This document shows positions 55,197-64,000 of a DNA stretch of 64,000 nucleotides, one piece after another; position 1 is the first letter of the stretch, and the number at the start of each line of letters is the position of its first letter. Both the position numbers and the translations under genes were made by a program. The notes under the pieces were generated by a model that was not told the origin of the DNA, made no database searches, and was given only the letters and a program-made list of their open reading frames with translations. This stretch comes from Nocardioides kongjuensis (lineage in GTDB: Bacteria; Actinomycetota; Actinomycetes; Propionibacteriales; Nocardioidaceae). Location: positions 992,001 through 1,056,000 of the forward strand of contig NZ_JACCBF010000001.1 in the NCBI RefSeq assembly GCF_013409625.1, read 5' to 3'.

Positions 55197-56845
55197 GCGA
55201 GATCACCGAGAACACCGACACCACCGAGGCTGCCGGCACCAACCCCCGGATCGAGGTCCGCCGCAACGTCGCCCTGTCGGCGTCCGTCGGCGGGTTCTCG
55301 GCGTTGCTCACGGTCGCGTTCGCGGTCCGCGCGTTCAGCGGCGGCAGCACCCTGGACTGGCTGTCCTTCGGCGTCCTGGTGCTGGTGACGATCGCCCACG
55401 CCGCCTCGCTCGTCGACGGTCGCGCGCCGCTGCTGGTCGCCGACGACCACGGCGTGCGACTGCGCCACGGGGCCAAGTGGCGGGGGATCGCCTGGCCCGA
55501 GATCGACTGCCTCGAGCACCTGCCGCGACGCGGCGTGGTCCGCGACGGGCACATCCTGGTCGACGGGTACGACGACCAGCAGCTCGTCGTCCCCCTGACG
55601 CTGGCGACGCGCATCGTCGGCGTCGAGTCCGGCTCCCTGAGCGACGCTCTCGCCGACCTCGCCGACGGGCGCGCCGACGTGGTCGAGGTCGTGCCCGGCC
55701 TCTCCGAGGAGGGCACCGCGCCGCGCAGCGAGTCGGTGCCCAAGCTGAGCGACCTGTACGCCGACGAGGAGCCCGTCGTGCCCGAGGCCCGGCGCGGCAT
55801 CGCGGCCCGGGTCGCCGCCGGCCTGTCGGGACGCGCGGGCGAGGACGTGGTCGAGGAGGTGGTCGAGGAGACCGCCGACGAGGCCGACTACGAGGACACC
55901 GGTGAGGTGATCCTCGCCGAGGACACCGAGACCACCGACGAGTTCGCCGCCGTGGAGCAGGAGCCGCCTGCTCCCGAGCGGATGACCGTGCTCCCCGCGC
56001 GGGTCGAGCTGGACCGGCCGACCCCGGAGCGGCCGACGCTGGTCCAGGCGCCGGTCGACCCACCGCGCCCGGTGGATCTCGAGGACACCGGTGCGGTCAC
56101 CGTCGTCCTCGACGACCTGGCCGTGCGTCCGGCGGCCCAGCCCGTGATCGGTCCCGAGCTGACCGCGGCCCGCGACCGCCTGCGCCTCACGATCGACCAG
56201 CTCTCCGAGCGCACCCGGATCCGTCCCCACGTGATCGAGGCGATCGAGGTCGACGACTTCGCGCCCTGCGGTGGCGACTTCTACGCCCGCGGCCACCTGC
56301 GCACCCTCGCCCGGGTCCTCGGCATCGACGCCGGGCCGCTCGTGGCGTCGTACGACGAGACCTACGCCGACGCCCCGGTCGACCCGCGCCGCGTGTTCGA
56401 GGCCGAGCTCGCCACCGGCACCGGCGGCTCGATCCGCAGCACCCGGGGCGGTCGCAACTGGTCGGTCCTCATCGCCGCGGTGATGGGTGCGGTGCTGATC
56501 TGGTCGGTCGCCAAGCTGGTGATGGGCGGTCCCGTCGCCGTCGGCGAGACCCCGGTGCTCAACCAGAGCGGCGGCATCTCCAAGGCTGCCGCCGCGAAGG
56601 GCGACCCGGTCAAGCTGACCCTGGTGGCGGCCGGCGGGGGAGCCCAGCTGGTCATCCGCGACGCTGCCGGCGAGATCGTCTTCGACGGCAACCTGGCGTT
56701 CGGGCAGACCTCGGAGCTCAAGGTCGTCCCGCCGGTGCGGATCTGGAGCTCCGACGGCTCGGTGACCTACGCCATCGGCGGCAAGAAGCCGCAGGCGCTC
56801 GGCGACACCGGTGCCGAGGCGTCCAAGACCGTCGCCGGCTCCTGA
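55193..56845 (+). CDS. RodZ-like membrane protein with helix-turn-helix
   Basis: The 550-residue product starts at GTG 55193, overlapping the ftsK stop (GTGA). The N-terminal 130 residues hold two membrane segments and a PH-like region; residues about 170-320 are acidic and disordered. A HTH_25-type domain lies at about 325-385 ([20 protein letters not shown]), followed by one membrane segment (about 424-443) and a C-terminal DUF4115-like beta domain. RodZ links MreB to wall synthesis; here the N-terminal extension looks like two proteins fused (a small PH/DUF protein ahead of RodZ). Confidence 0.78.
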   Translation: MSEITENTDTTEAAGTNPRIEVRRNVALSASVGGFSALLTVAFAVRAFSGGSTLDWLSFGVLVLVTIAHAASLVDGRAPLLVADDHGVRLRHGAKWRGIAWPEIDCLEHLPRRGVVRDGHILVDGYDDQQLVVPLTLATRIVGVESGSLSDALADLADGRADVVEVVPGLSEEGTAPRSESVPKLSDLYADEEPVVPEARRGIAARVAAGLSGRAGEDVVEEVVEETADEADYEDTGEVILAEDTETTDEFAAVEQEPPAPERMTVLPARVELDRPTPERPTLVQAPVDPPRPVDLEDTGAVTVVLDDLAVRPAAQPVIGPELTAARDRLRLTIDQLSERTRIRPHVIEAIEVDDFAPCGGDFYARGHLRTLARVLGIDAGPLVASYDETYADAPVDPRRVFEAELATGTGGSIRSTRGGRNWSVLIAAVMGAVLIWSVAKLVMGGPVAVGETPVLNQSGGISKAAAAKGDPVKLTLVAAGGGAQLVIRDAAGEIVFDGNLAFGQTSELKVVPPVRIWSSDGSVTYAIGGKKPQALGDTGAEASKTVAGS

Positions 56846-56885
56846 TCACACGAGCGAGGAATGCCGGCGGCCCGCGGTCCGCCGG

Positions 56886-56891
56886 TAGCCT
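56886..56891 (+). promoter_or_regulatory. -10 box (TAGCCT) for rimO
   Basis: TAGCCT ends 9 nt before the ATG at 56901, slightly farther than at the other genes. Confidence 0.4.
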
Positions 56892-56900
56892 TGGCCCGAC

Positions 56901-58358
56901 ATGACCAGCACACCCACGAACCCCGTCTCGGTCGCGCTGCTCACCCTCGGGTGCGCACGCAACGACGTCGACTCCGAGGAGCTGGCCGGCCGCCTCGCCG
57001 CGGACGGCTTCACGCTCGTCGACGACCCGGAGGACGCCGACACGGTCGTGGTCAACACCTGCGGCTTCGTCGACGCGGCCAAGAAGGACTCGATCGACAC
57101 CCTGCTCGCCGCCGCCGACCTCAAGGAGTCCGGCCGGCCGCAGGCGGTCGTCGCGGTGGGCTGCCTGGCGGAGCGCTACGGCGAGGAGCTCGCCGACTCG
57201 CTGCCCGAGGCCGATGCCGTGCTGGGCTTCGACGACTACCAGGACATCTCCGGGCGGCTGCGCTCGATCCTCGCCGGCGAGCGTCCGCACCCGCACACCC
57301 CGCGCGACAGGCGGCTGCTGCTGCCGATCAGTCCGGCCGAGCGGCAGGTGGCCGTCGAGACCGCCGAGTCTGCCGGGTTCGGCGCCGACTTCGACATCGC
57401 CATCCCCGGCCGCTCCGCGATCCGGCGACGCCTCGACGGCGGACCGATGGCTCCGCTGAAGCTGGCCAGCGGCTGCGACCGGCGGTGCACCTTCTGCGCG
57501 ATCCCGATGTTCCGCGGCTCGTTCGTCAGCCGCCGGCCCTCCGACGTGCTGCAGGAGGCCCACTGGCTGGCCGAGCAGGGTGTCAAGGAGCTCTTCCTCG
57601 TCTCGGAGAACTCCACCTCCTACGGCAAGGACCTCGGCGACCTCGGCCTGCTCGAGACGCTGCTGCCCGAGCTGACCGCGATCGACGGCATCGAGCGGGT
57701 CCGGGTCTCCTACCTGCAGCCCGCCGAGACCCGCCCCGGACTGGTCCGCGCCATCGCGTCCACGCCCGGCGTGGCGCCGTACTTCGACCTGTCCTTCCAG
57801 CACGCCAGCGCCACGGTGCTGCGCCGGATGCGCCGCTTCGGCGACCCGGAGAGCTTCCTCGGCCTGCTCGACCAGGTGCGCTCGCTCGCGCCCGAGGCCG
57901 GCGTGCGCTCCAACGTGATCGTCGGCTTCCCTGGCGAGACCGAGGAGGAGTTCCAGACGCTGTGCGACTTCCTGGTCGCCGCGCGGATGGACGTCACCGG
58001 CGTGTTCGGCTACTCCGACGAGGACGGCACCGAGGCCGAGAAGCTCGACGGCAAGCTCGACGAGGACGAGATCAACGCCCGCGTCCAGCACCTCAACGAC
58101 CTCGTCTCCGAGCTCACCGCGCAGCGCGCCGAGGAGCGGATCGGCAGCACCGTCGAGGTTCTCGTCGAGGAGCTCGACCCCGACGGGACCGGCGACGGCA
58201 CCGTCGAGGGCCGCGCCGCCCAGCAAGGGCCCGAGGTCGACGGCACCACCCGGGTGCTCGGCGTACCCGGTGCGCGCCTGGGCGACCTCGTCACCGCGGT
58301 CGTCGTCGCCACCGACGGCGTCGACCTGATCGCCGAACCGGCAGGAGGACAGGGATGA
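56901..58358 (+). CDS. rimO: Ribosomal protein S12 methylthiotransferase
   Basis: The 485-residue radical SAM enzyme adds a methylthio group to Asp of ribosomal protein S12. It has an N-terminal UPF0004 domain with Cys ([37 protein letters not shown]), a radical SAM cluster motif [11 protein letters not shown] and a C-terminal TRAM domain (about 405-485). The arrangement and length match RimO. ATG 56901 was used. Its TGA overlaps the pgsA start by 4 bp. Confidence 0.95.
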   Translation: MTSTPTNPVSVALLTLGCARNDVDSEELAGRLAADGFTLVDDPEDADTVVVNTCGFVDAAKKDSIDTLLAAADLKESGRPQAVVAVGCLAERYGEELADSLPEADAVLGFDDYQDISGRLRSILAGERPHPHTPRDRRLLLPISPAERQVAVETAESAGFGADFDIAIPGRSAIRRRLDGGPMAPLKLASGCDRRCTFCAIPMFRGSFVSRRPSDVLQEAHWLAEQGVKELFLVSENSTSYGKDLGDLGLLETLLPELTAIDGIERVRVSYLQPAETRPGLVRAIASTPGVAPYFDLSFQHASATVLRRMRRFGDPESFLGLLDQVRSLAPEAGVRSNVIVGFPGETEEEFQTLCDFLVAARMDVTGVFGYSDEDGTEAEKLDGKLDEDEINARVQHLNDLVSELTAQRAEERIGSTVEVLVEELDPDGTGDGTVEGRAAQQGPEVDGTTRVLGVPGARLGDLVTAVVVATDGVDLIAEPAGGQG

Positions 58359-58996
58359 GCGAGACCAGCACGGGGCAGACCCCGGCCCCGGCCAAGCCGA
58401 GCAACTGGAACCTCCCCAACGCGCTGACGACGCTGCGGATCGTGCTGGTGCCCTTCTACGGCTGGGCGCTGCTGTACGACGGCGGCGACTCGATCACCTG
58501 GCGCACCGTCGCCTGGGCGATCTTCTTCGTCGCGATGGTCACCGACAAGATCGACGGCGACATCGCGCGCGCCCGCAACCTGGTGACCGACTTCGGCAAG
58601 ATCGCCGACCCCATCGCCGACAAGGCGATCACCGGCATGGCCTTCATCGGCTTGTCGATCATCATGGACACCTGGTGGATGTGGACGATCACGATCGTCG
58701 TCCTGGTCCGCGAGTGGGCCGTCACCCTGCTGCGCCTGTCGGTGCTCAAGTCGGTCGTCATCGCCGCCGCCCGCAGCGGCAAGTGGAAGACCGCCGCCCA
58801 GGCCCTCGCCCTCGGCTTCCTCACGCTCCCGCTGCTCGAGGTCGACGGCTGGCTCGACGTCCCCGGTGAGATCACCTACGGCGTCGCGATCGCGCTGCTG
58901 CTCGTCGCCTTCGTGCTGACGATCTGGTCGGGCTACGAGTTCTTCCGCGACGTGTGGAAGCAGCGCGACTCGATCCGCCGGCCGTCCGCGGCCTGA
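58355..58996 (+). CDS. pgsA: CDP-diacylglycerol-glycerol-3-phosphate 3-phosphatidyltransferase
   Basis: The 213-residue membrane enzyme makes phosphatidylglycerophosphate. The CDP-alcohol phosphotransferase motif is [20 protein letters not shown] then DPIADK, that is D(x)2DG(x)2AR(x)8G(x)3D(x)3D. Hydrophobic segments are spread across the protein. ATG 58355 overlaps the rimO stop. In many actinobacteria cinA and recA genes follow; here a secreted nuclease follows instead. Confidence 0.95.
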   Translation: MSETSTGQTPAPAKPSNWNLPNALTTLRIVLVPFYGWALLYDGGDSITWRTVAWAIFFVAMVTDKIDGDIARARNLVTDFGKIADPIADKAITGMAFIGLSIIMDTWWMWTITIVVLVREWAVTLLRLSVLKSVVIAAARSGKWKTAAQALALGFLTLPLLEVDGWLDVPGEITYGVAIALLLVAFVLTIWSGYEFFRDVWKQRDSIRRPSAA

Positions 58997-59242
58997 GCTC
59001 GCTCGTCTGCCCGCGCCTGTCCGGCGGGGGCGGTCACTGAGATCGTCCGGTCCACGGGATCGCAAGGGCAACATCTGACGGCAGCACGTCGCCTTTTCGT
59101 CACTTGATTTTCCTCAACCCCTTGCCACCCTGACCGAGGGCGCGCCTAGGTTAAGGACCCTTCCCCCCGTTCTCGCTGGCATCTCTCTCGGGCGCGCGTG
59201 ATCGGCTGTCCCCTGCCGCTTTGACGACCTCGGAAGTAGTTC
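58997..59242 (+). other. Intergenic leader and promoter of the secreted nuclease gene
   Basis: A 246-bp gap holds TTGCCA (59122-59127) and TAGGTT (59147-59152) separated by 19 bp, a possible promoter that would give an 80-nt leader. GGAAG lies before the ATG at 59243 as a ribosome site. No terminator for pgsA was recognised. Confidence 0.4.
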
Positions 59243-62200
59243 ATGCGATCAGTGAAACAGCTCGTTTTCGGCTCCCTCAGCGCGGCGATCGCCGTCACGG
59301 GAATGACAGCCCTCCAGGCCGCACCGGCCCGGGCGAACACCGCAGGCACCGGCCTGGTGATCTCCGAGGTGTACGGCGGTGGCGGGTTGCCCGCCGGCGG
59401 CGGCTTCCCGGTGTCCGCCTTCACCCATGACTTCATCGAGCTCTACAACCCGACGAACGCGGCGGTCGACCTGACCGGGTGGGCCGTCTTCTACGGGAGC
59501 GCGGGGCGCGCCAACCCCTCCGGCGTCACGAACAAGACGGACCTCACCGGCTCGATCCCCGCCCACGGTCACTACCTCGTCCAGGGCGCGGGCAACGTGG
59601 CGAACGGCGCACCGATGCCGGCCGCCGACGTGACGGGCGGCCTCACCATGAGCACCACGTCGGGCCTGGTCATCCTCAGCAACCAGAACGCCGCGCTCAC
59701 CCTGCCCACCGGTGACATCAAGAACGCGGCAGGCGTCGTCGACGCCGTCGGCTACGGCACGGCCAACACGTTCGAGACCGCTGCCCAGGGCACCGCTCTC
59801 TCCGGCACGACCGCGGCCGCGCGCAGCGGCACCGGCGGCGACAACGACGACAACAGCGCAGACCTCTCGGTGGGCACCCCGACCCCGACCAACAGCCACG
59901 AGAACGCGGTCCAGCCACTCGACGCCGCGAGCCAGGCAGACGTGGTCGGCTACGACGGCGTCGCGCTCACGCAGGTCAACCTGTCCGCGACGGGCGGTCA
60001 GCCGCCCTACACCTGGTCGCTGAGCAGCGGCACGCTGCCCTCCGGCGTGACGCTGAGCTCCGCCGGCACCCTCGGTGGCACACCGACGGCGACCGGCACC
60101 TTCCCGATCACCGCGACCGTCACCGACAGCACGCCCGGCACGCCGGCCACCGACACGGTCACGTTCACGATCACCGTGTCTGCGGCGCCCCCGACGCTGA
60201 CGATCGCCGAGATCCAGGGCACCGGCGCCGCGTCGCCCAAGGTCGACCAGGTCGTGACCACGACCGGCGTCGTGACCGCGATGTACAAGGACCCGGCGTT
60301 CGCCGACTCGAGCTTCGACGGCATGTACGTCCAGACGGGCGGAACCGGGACCACGGACACCACCCCGGGCGCCTCGGACGCGATCTTCGTCTACGGCAGC
60401 AACGCGATGCCGGCCGGTGTGGCCATCGGTGACTCCGTGCAGGTCACGGGCACCGTGAGCGAGGCATTCGGCGCGCTCACCGAGATCACGCCCGGTGCCG
60501 GAGGCGTCACGGAGATCGCCGCGCTCGACCCGGTCACCCCGCTCGCGATCGCCTACCCGACGACCGAGGCGGGCCGCGAGGCACAGGAGGGCATGCTGCT
60601 CGCCCCGACCGACGACCTCACGGTGACGAACTCCTACAACATCAACACGTTCGGCGAGATCGGCCTCGCCACCGGGGACCGTCCGCTGCGACAGCCGACC
60701 GAGCACGTCGCCGACACGGACACCACGGGGCTCGCTGAGATCAAGGCCGACAACGCGGCCCGGTCCGTGGCGCTCGACGACGGCACGTCGCTCAACTACA
60801 TGACCAATGCCGCGGCGAAGAACCAGCCGATGCCCTGGCTGACCAAGACCAACGCCGTCCGTGTGGGCGCCGCGGTCACGCTCACCGGTCCGGTCATCCT
60901 CGACTACCGCAACAGCACGTGGAAGTTCCAGCCGCGGTCGCCGATCTTCGACGACGGGGCCGCGACCGCGACGTTCGAGGACACCCGGGCCGGCAACCTG
61001 GCACCGGGCGCCGTCGGCGGTGACCTCAAGATCGCGACGTTCAACGTCTTGAACTACTTCAACACCACCGGCGAGCAGTACGTCGCCACCGGCGCCGCCC
61101 AGAACCCGCCCGTCAACACGCAGTGCACCTGGTACGACGACCGGCAGGGCAACCACATCGCCGACAACCGCTGTGGCGTCGTCACGAACGGCGTGAACGC
61201 CGGCAACGGCCCGCGGGGCGCCGCCACCCAGGCCAGCCTCGAGCGGCAGAAAGCCAAGATCGTCACCGCCATCAACGCGCTCAACGCCGATGTCGTGGGT
61301 CTGCAGGAGGTGGAGAACTCCATCAAGCTGCTCGGTGAGACCGACCGCGACGACGCCCTCCGCTCGCTGGTCACCGCGCTCAACGACGCTGCCGGCTCGC
61401 CGGTGTGGAAGTTCGTGCACAGCCCGGGTGAGGCCACGCTCGCGGCGGCGGTCGCCGAGCAGGACGTGATCCGTCCGGCCTTCATCTACCGGGCCGCCAG
61501 CGTCGAGGCGGTCGGCAGCTCCGACATCCTCTTCGGCACGACGGAGTTCGCCAACGCTCGCGAGCCCCTGGCGCAGGCCTTCAAGGCCAAGGGCGCCCTC
61601 GACAGCGACGCGTTCGCGGTGATCCTCAACCACTTCAAGTCGAAGGGCGACAGCGACCCGGCGGCGACCGGCGACAACGCCAACAGCCCCGACACGGGCG
61701 CCTTCAACGGAGACCGGACCCGGCAGGCCTACCGCCTGCGCCAGTTCGCCGACGACTTCGCCGCCGCTCGTGGCATCGACGCCGTGTTCCTCGCGGGAGA
61801 CTTCAACTCCTACTCGCAGGAGGACCCGATCCGGGTGCTCACCAAGCGCGGCTACCACCTCGTCGACTCGACGATTGATCCCGAGGAGGAGAGCTACTCG
61901 TTCTCCGGCCTCTCGGGCTCGCTGGACCACGTGCTCGCCAATGACGCCGCGCTGGCGATGGTGACGGGTGCGGACGTGTGGGACATCAACGCGGCGGAGT
62001 CGCCGGCGTACCAGTACAGCCGCTACAACTACAACCTCACCGACCTGTGGCAGCCGGACCTCCCGTTCGCGGCGTCCGACCACAACCCGGAGGTCGTGGG
62101 CATCGACGTCCCGGACGTCGGCGGGCCCTTCAAGCGGGTCCAGGTCCTGGGCACCAACGACTTCCACGGCCGGATCCTGCCGTCGGGCGGTGACAGCGCC

Positions 62201-64000
62201 GGCGCGTCGGTGCTCTCGGGTGCGGTGAAGTCGCTGCGCGCGGAGAACCCCAACACGGTGTTCGCGGCAGCGGGCGACCTGGTGGGTGCGTCGACGTTCG
62301 AGTCCTTCATCCAGGACGACAACCCGACCATCGACGCCCTCAACAAGGCCGGCCTGGACGTCTCCGCCGCCGGGAACCACGAGTTCGACCGCGGGTACGC
62401 CGACTTCGTCGACCGCATCCAGGACCGTGCGAACTGGACCTACATCGCGGCGAACGTCGAGGAGCCGGCCGGTGCGCCGGACAAGCTGGCCGAGACGTGG
62501 ACCAAGACGGTCGACGGCGTGAAGATCGGCTTCGTCGGTGCGGTCACCGAGGACCTGCCGTCCCTGGTCAGCCCCGCCGGCATCCAGGGCGTGAGCGTCA
62601 CCGACATCGTCGAGGCCACCAACAAGGCCGCGAAGAAGCTCAAGGCCGGCGGTGCCGACCTGGTGATCCTGCTGGTGCACGAGGGGTCGCCGACGACCGA
62701 CTGCTCCTCGCCGAGCTTCACCGACCCGTCGACCGTGTGGGGCAACATCACCCAGAACACCTCGGCCGACGTCGACGCGATCATCTCGGGCCACACCCAC
62801 CTGCTCTACAACTGCTCCTACACCGTGGACGCGTGGGCGAGCGAGGGCCGCGACGTCACGAAGCGCCCGGTGGTCTCGGCTGGTCAGTACGGGCAGAACC
62901 TCAACCAGCTGGTCTTCACCTACTCCGGTGACGAGCTGGTCGCCGTCGCGCAGGACGTGATCGGCATCGCCGGTACCGGCTACCCGACCGACCCGCAGGT
63001 GGACCCGATCGTGTCGTCCGCGGTGGCCCAGGCCGACGTCCTCGGCGCCAAGGTCCTCGGCAAGATCGAGGGCCCGTTCAACCGGGCCAAGCTGCAGAAC
63101 GGCACCACCGAGAACCGCGGCGGCGAGTCGACCCTGGGCAACCTGGTCGCCGAGGTGCAGCGCTGGGCCACCGAGCAGCCGGAGTCGGGGAGCGCGCAGA
63201 TCGCGTTCATGAACCCCGGCGGTCTGCGCCAGGACATGGCCGGGACGGGATCCGGGTCCCCACGCGACCTGACCTACAAGCAGGCCGCGGTGGTCCAGCC
63301 GTTCGCCAACACCCTGGTCAACATGAGGCTGACCGGCGCCCAGATCGAGACCGTGCTCGAGCAGCAGTGGCAGCGGACCACGTCCGGCGCCGTGCCCTCG
63401 CGTCCCTTCCTCCGACTCGGCGTGTCGAGCGGCTTCACCTACACCTACGTCGAGACGCCGGTGACGGTGAACGGCACGCAGACCTTCCAGGGTGAGGTCA
63501 CGGGCATGTGGCTCGACGGTGTCGCCGTCGACGCCGCCCAGGTGTACTCGGTGACGGTCAACTCCTTCCTCGCCTCCGGCGGTGACAACTTCTTCGAGCT
63601 GGCCAACGGCGCGAACAAGAAGGACACCGGCAAGATCGACCTGCAGGCCATGGTCGACTACATGGCAGCGAAGGCCTCGGGCACGCCGCTGCCGGTCGAC
63701 GGGAGCCAGCACGCCGTGGAGGTGGAGTTCCCGAGCGATGCGCCGGCCTCCTACTCCCCGGGCAGCCACGTCCGGTTCGCCGTGGGATCCCTGGCGATGT
63801 CCACGGCAGCCGACGCCAAGGACGCCGAGCTGCAGGTCAAGCTCGGGGACCAGGTCCTCGGCAGCGTGCCGGTGGACAACACGATCGGGACGGCCGTCTA
63901 CGACCAGTACGGCACAGCCACGGTCGACGTGGTCCTGCCGGCCGGGACGCCCGGCGGTGTCGTGACGCTGAGCCTGGTCGGTGCCCAGAGCGGCACGCAG
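59243..64000 (+). CDS. Secreted ExeM-type nuclease fused to a UshA-type 5'-nucleotidase (partial)
   Basis: The gene is open from ATG 59243 to the right edge, at least 1585 residues. A signal peptide (about 1-31, cleaved near ARA|N) is followed by a lamin-tail-type domain (about 38-180, [19 protein letters not shown]), an Ig-like domain (about 240-310, [20 protein letters not shown]), an OB-fold-like linker, and an endonuclease/exonuclease/phosphatase domain from about 590 ([31 protein letters not shown]). From about 965 a metallophosphatase/5'-nucleotidase part begins ([31 protein letters not shown]) with its C-terminal domain. The extracellular protein could degrade DNA and dephosphorylate the nucleotides, releasing nucleosides and phosphate. 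Its end and any cell-wall anchor are outside the window. Confidence 0.92.
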   Translation, partial: MRSVKQLVFGSLSAAIAVTGMTALQAAPARANTAGTGLVISEVYGGGGLPAGGGFPVSAFTHDFIELYNPTNAAVDLTGWAVFYGSAGRANPSGVTNKTDLTGSIPAHGHYLVQGAGNVANGAPMPAADVTGGLTMSTTSGLVILSNQNAALTLPTGDIKNAAGVVDAVGYGTANTFETAAQGTALSGTTAAARSGTGGDNDDNSADLSVGTPTPTNSHENAVQPLDAASQADVVGYDGVALTQVNLSATGGQPPYTWSLSSGTLPSGVTLSSAGTLGGTPTATGTFPITATVTDSTPGTPATDTVTFTITVSAAPPTLTIAEIQGTGAASPKVDQVVTTTGVVTAMYKDPAFADSSFDGMYVQTGGTGTTDTTPGASDAIFVYGSNAMPAGVAIGDSVQVTGTVSEAFGALTEITPGAGGVTEIAALDPVTPLAIAYPTTEAGREAQEGMLLAPTDDLTVTNSYNINTFGEIGLATGDRPLRQPTEHVADTDTTGLAEIKADNAARSVALDDGTSLNYMTNAAAKNQPMPWLTKTNAVRVGAAVTLTGPVILDYRNSTWKFQPRSPIFDDGAATATFEDTRAGNLAPGAVGGDLKIATFNVLNYFNTTGEQYVATGAAQNPPVNTQCTWYDDRQGNHIADNRCGVVTNGVNAGNGPRGAATQASLERQKAKIVTAINALNADVVGLQEVENSIKLLGETDRDDALRSLVTALNDAAGSPVWKFVHSPGEATLAAAVAEQDVIRPAFIYRAASVEAVGSSDILFGTTEFANAREPLAQAFKAKGALDSDAFAVILNHFKSKGDSDPAATGDNANSPDTGAFNGDRTRQAYRLRQFADDFAAARGIDAVFLAGDFNSYSQEDPIRVLTKRGYHLVDSTIDPEEESYSFSGLSGSLDHVLANDAALAMVTGADVWDINAAESPAYQYSRYNYNLTDLWQPDLPFAASDHNPEVVGIDVPDVGGPFKRVQVLGTNDFHGRILPSGGDSAGASVLSGAVKSLRAENPNTVFAAAGDLVGASTFESFIQDDNPTIDALNKAGLDVSAAGNHEFDRGYADFVDRIQDRANWTYIAANVEEPAGAPDKLAETWTKTVDGVKIGFVGAVTEDLPSLVSPAGIQGVSVTDIVEATNKAAKKLKAGGADLVILLVHEGSPTTDCSSPSFTDPSTVWGNITQNTSADVDAIISGHTHLLYNCSYTVDAWASEGRDVTKRPVVSAGQYGQNLNQLVFTYSGDELVAVAQDVIGIAGTGYPTDPQVDPIVSSAVAQADVLGAKVLGKIEGPFNRAKLQNGTTENRGGESTLGNLVAEVQRWATEQPESGSAQIAFMNPGGLRQDMAGTGSGSPRDLTYKQAAVVQPFANTLVNMRLTGAQIETVLEQQWQRTTSGAVPSRPFLRLGVSSGFTYTYVETPVTVNGTQTFQGEVTGMWLDGVAVDAAQVYSVTVNSFLASGGDNFFELANGANKKDTGKIDLQAMVDYMAAKASGTPLPVDGSQHAVEVEFPSDAPASYSPGSHVRFAVGSLAMSTAADAKDAELQVKLGDQVLGSVPVDNTIGTAVYDQYGTATVDVVLPAGTPGGVVTLSLVGAQSGTQ

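Noticed and set aside
28498..64000. Long minus-strand and opposite-frame open frames over gcvT, sucB, ftsK, the secreted nuclease and other genes
   Set aside because: They are shadows: Arg/Pro-rich or His/Asp-rich sequence antisense to clear genes, as expected in GC-rich DNA.
1..64000. Search for CRISPR arrays, rRNA genes and insertion sequences
   Set aside because: No regularly spaced repeats, rRNA stretches or transposase-like proteins were seen.

Overview
The window comes from a very GC-rich actinobacterium, most likely a Nocardioides-like member of the Propionibacteriales. The evidence is codon use saturated with G/C at third positions, frequent GTG starts, TANNNT boxes placed 6-7 nt before many start codons, and a core order dapA - RNase J - ftsK - RodZ-like - rimO - pgsA that is familiar from actinobacterial chromosomes. 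Everything is inferred from the sequence; no database search was possible.

Region 1 (1-10071, all minus strand) is a tightly coupled operon for a Tad/Flp-like type IV pilus: a lipoprotein, a secreted PKD-like protein, a SAF-domain protein, a MinD/CpaE-like protein, a TadA/CpaF ATPase, TadB, TadC, a Flp-type pilin, three TadE-like pseudopilins, and a large membrane protein with two LysM domains whose C-terminus begins like a BTAD-type regulator and runs off the left edge. Most junctions are 4-bp start/stop overlaps. A divergent MobF relaxase-helicase gene (10451-13972) lies across a pyrimidine-rich gap, so the whole block looks like part of an integrated conjugative or mobilisable element.

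Region 2 (14071-28279) is a defence island: a small membrane protein, a C5-cytosine methyltransferase, a DHH-like protein, a PD-(D/E)XK-like nuclease, a 1727-residue DEAD/DUF1998-type helicase resembling DruE of Druantia, a 1009-residue partner of unknown family, a Vsr mismatch endonuclease and an HNH endonuclease. The mix suggests a Druantia type II-like system merged with or next to a cytosine restriction-modification module. This is the best candidate for an undescribed system in the window.

Region 3 (28410-58996) is core chromosome. It holds two glutamine synthetases (type I and type III), each with a GlnR-like operator; an RDD protein; a lipoate cluster (lipA, lipB, and the two-lipoyl-domain E2 sucB); pepA and gcvT back to back; thyA-folA; an LLM flavin oxidoreductase; dapA-RNase J; ftsK, a RodZ-like protein, rimO and pgsA. 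A secreted M4 metallopeptidase with PA and Fn3-like domains is inserted between RNase J and ftsK.

Region 4 (59243 to the right edge) is a very large secreted protein that joins a lamin-tail domain, an Ig-like domain, an ExeM-type nuclease and a UshA-type 5'-nucleotidase; its C-terminus is outside the window. No rRNA, tRNA, CRISPR array or recognisable transposase was seen.
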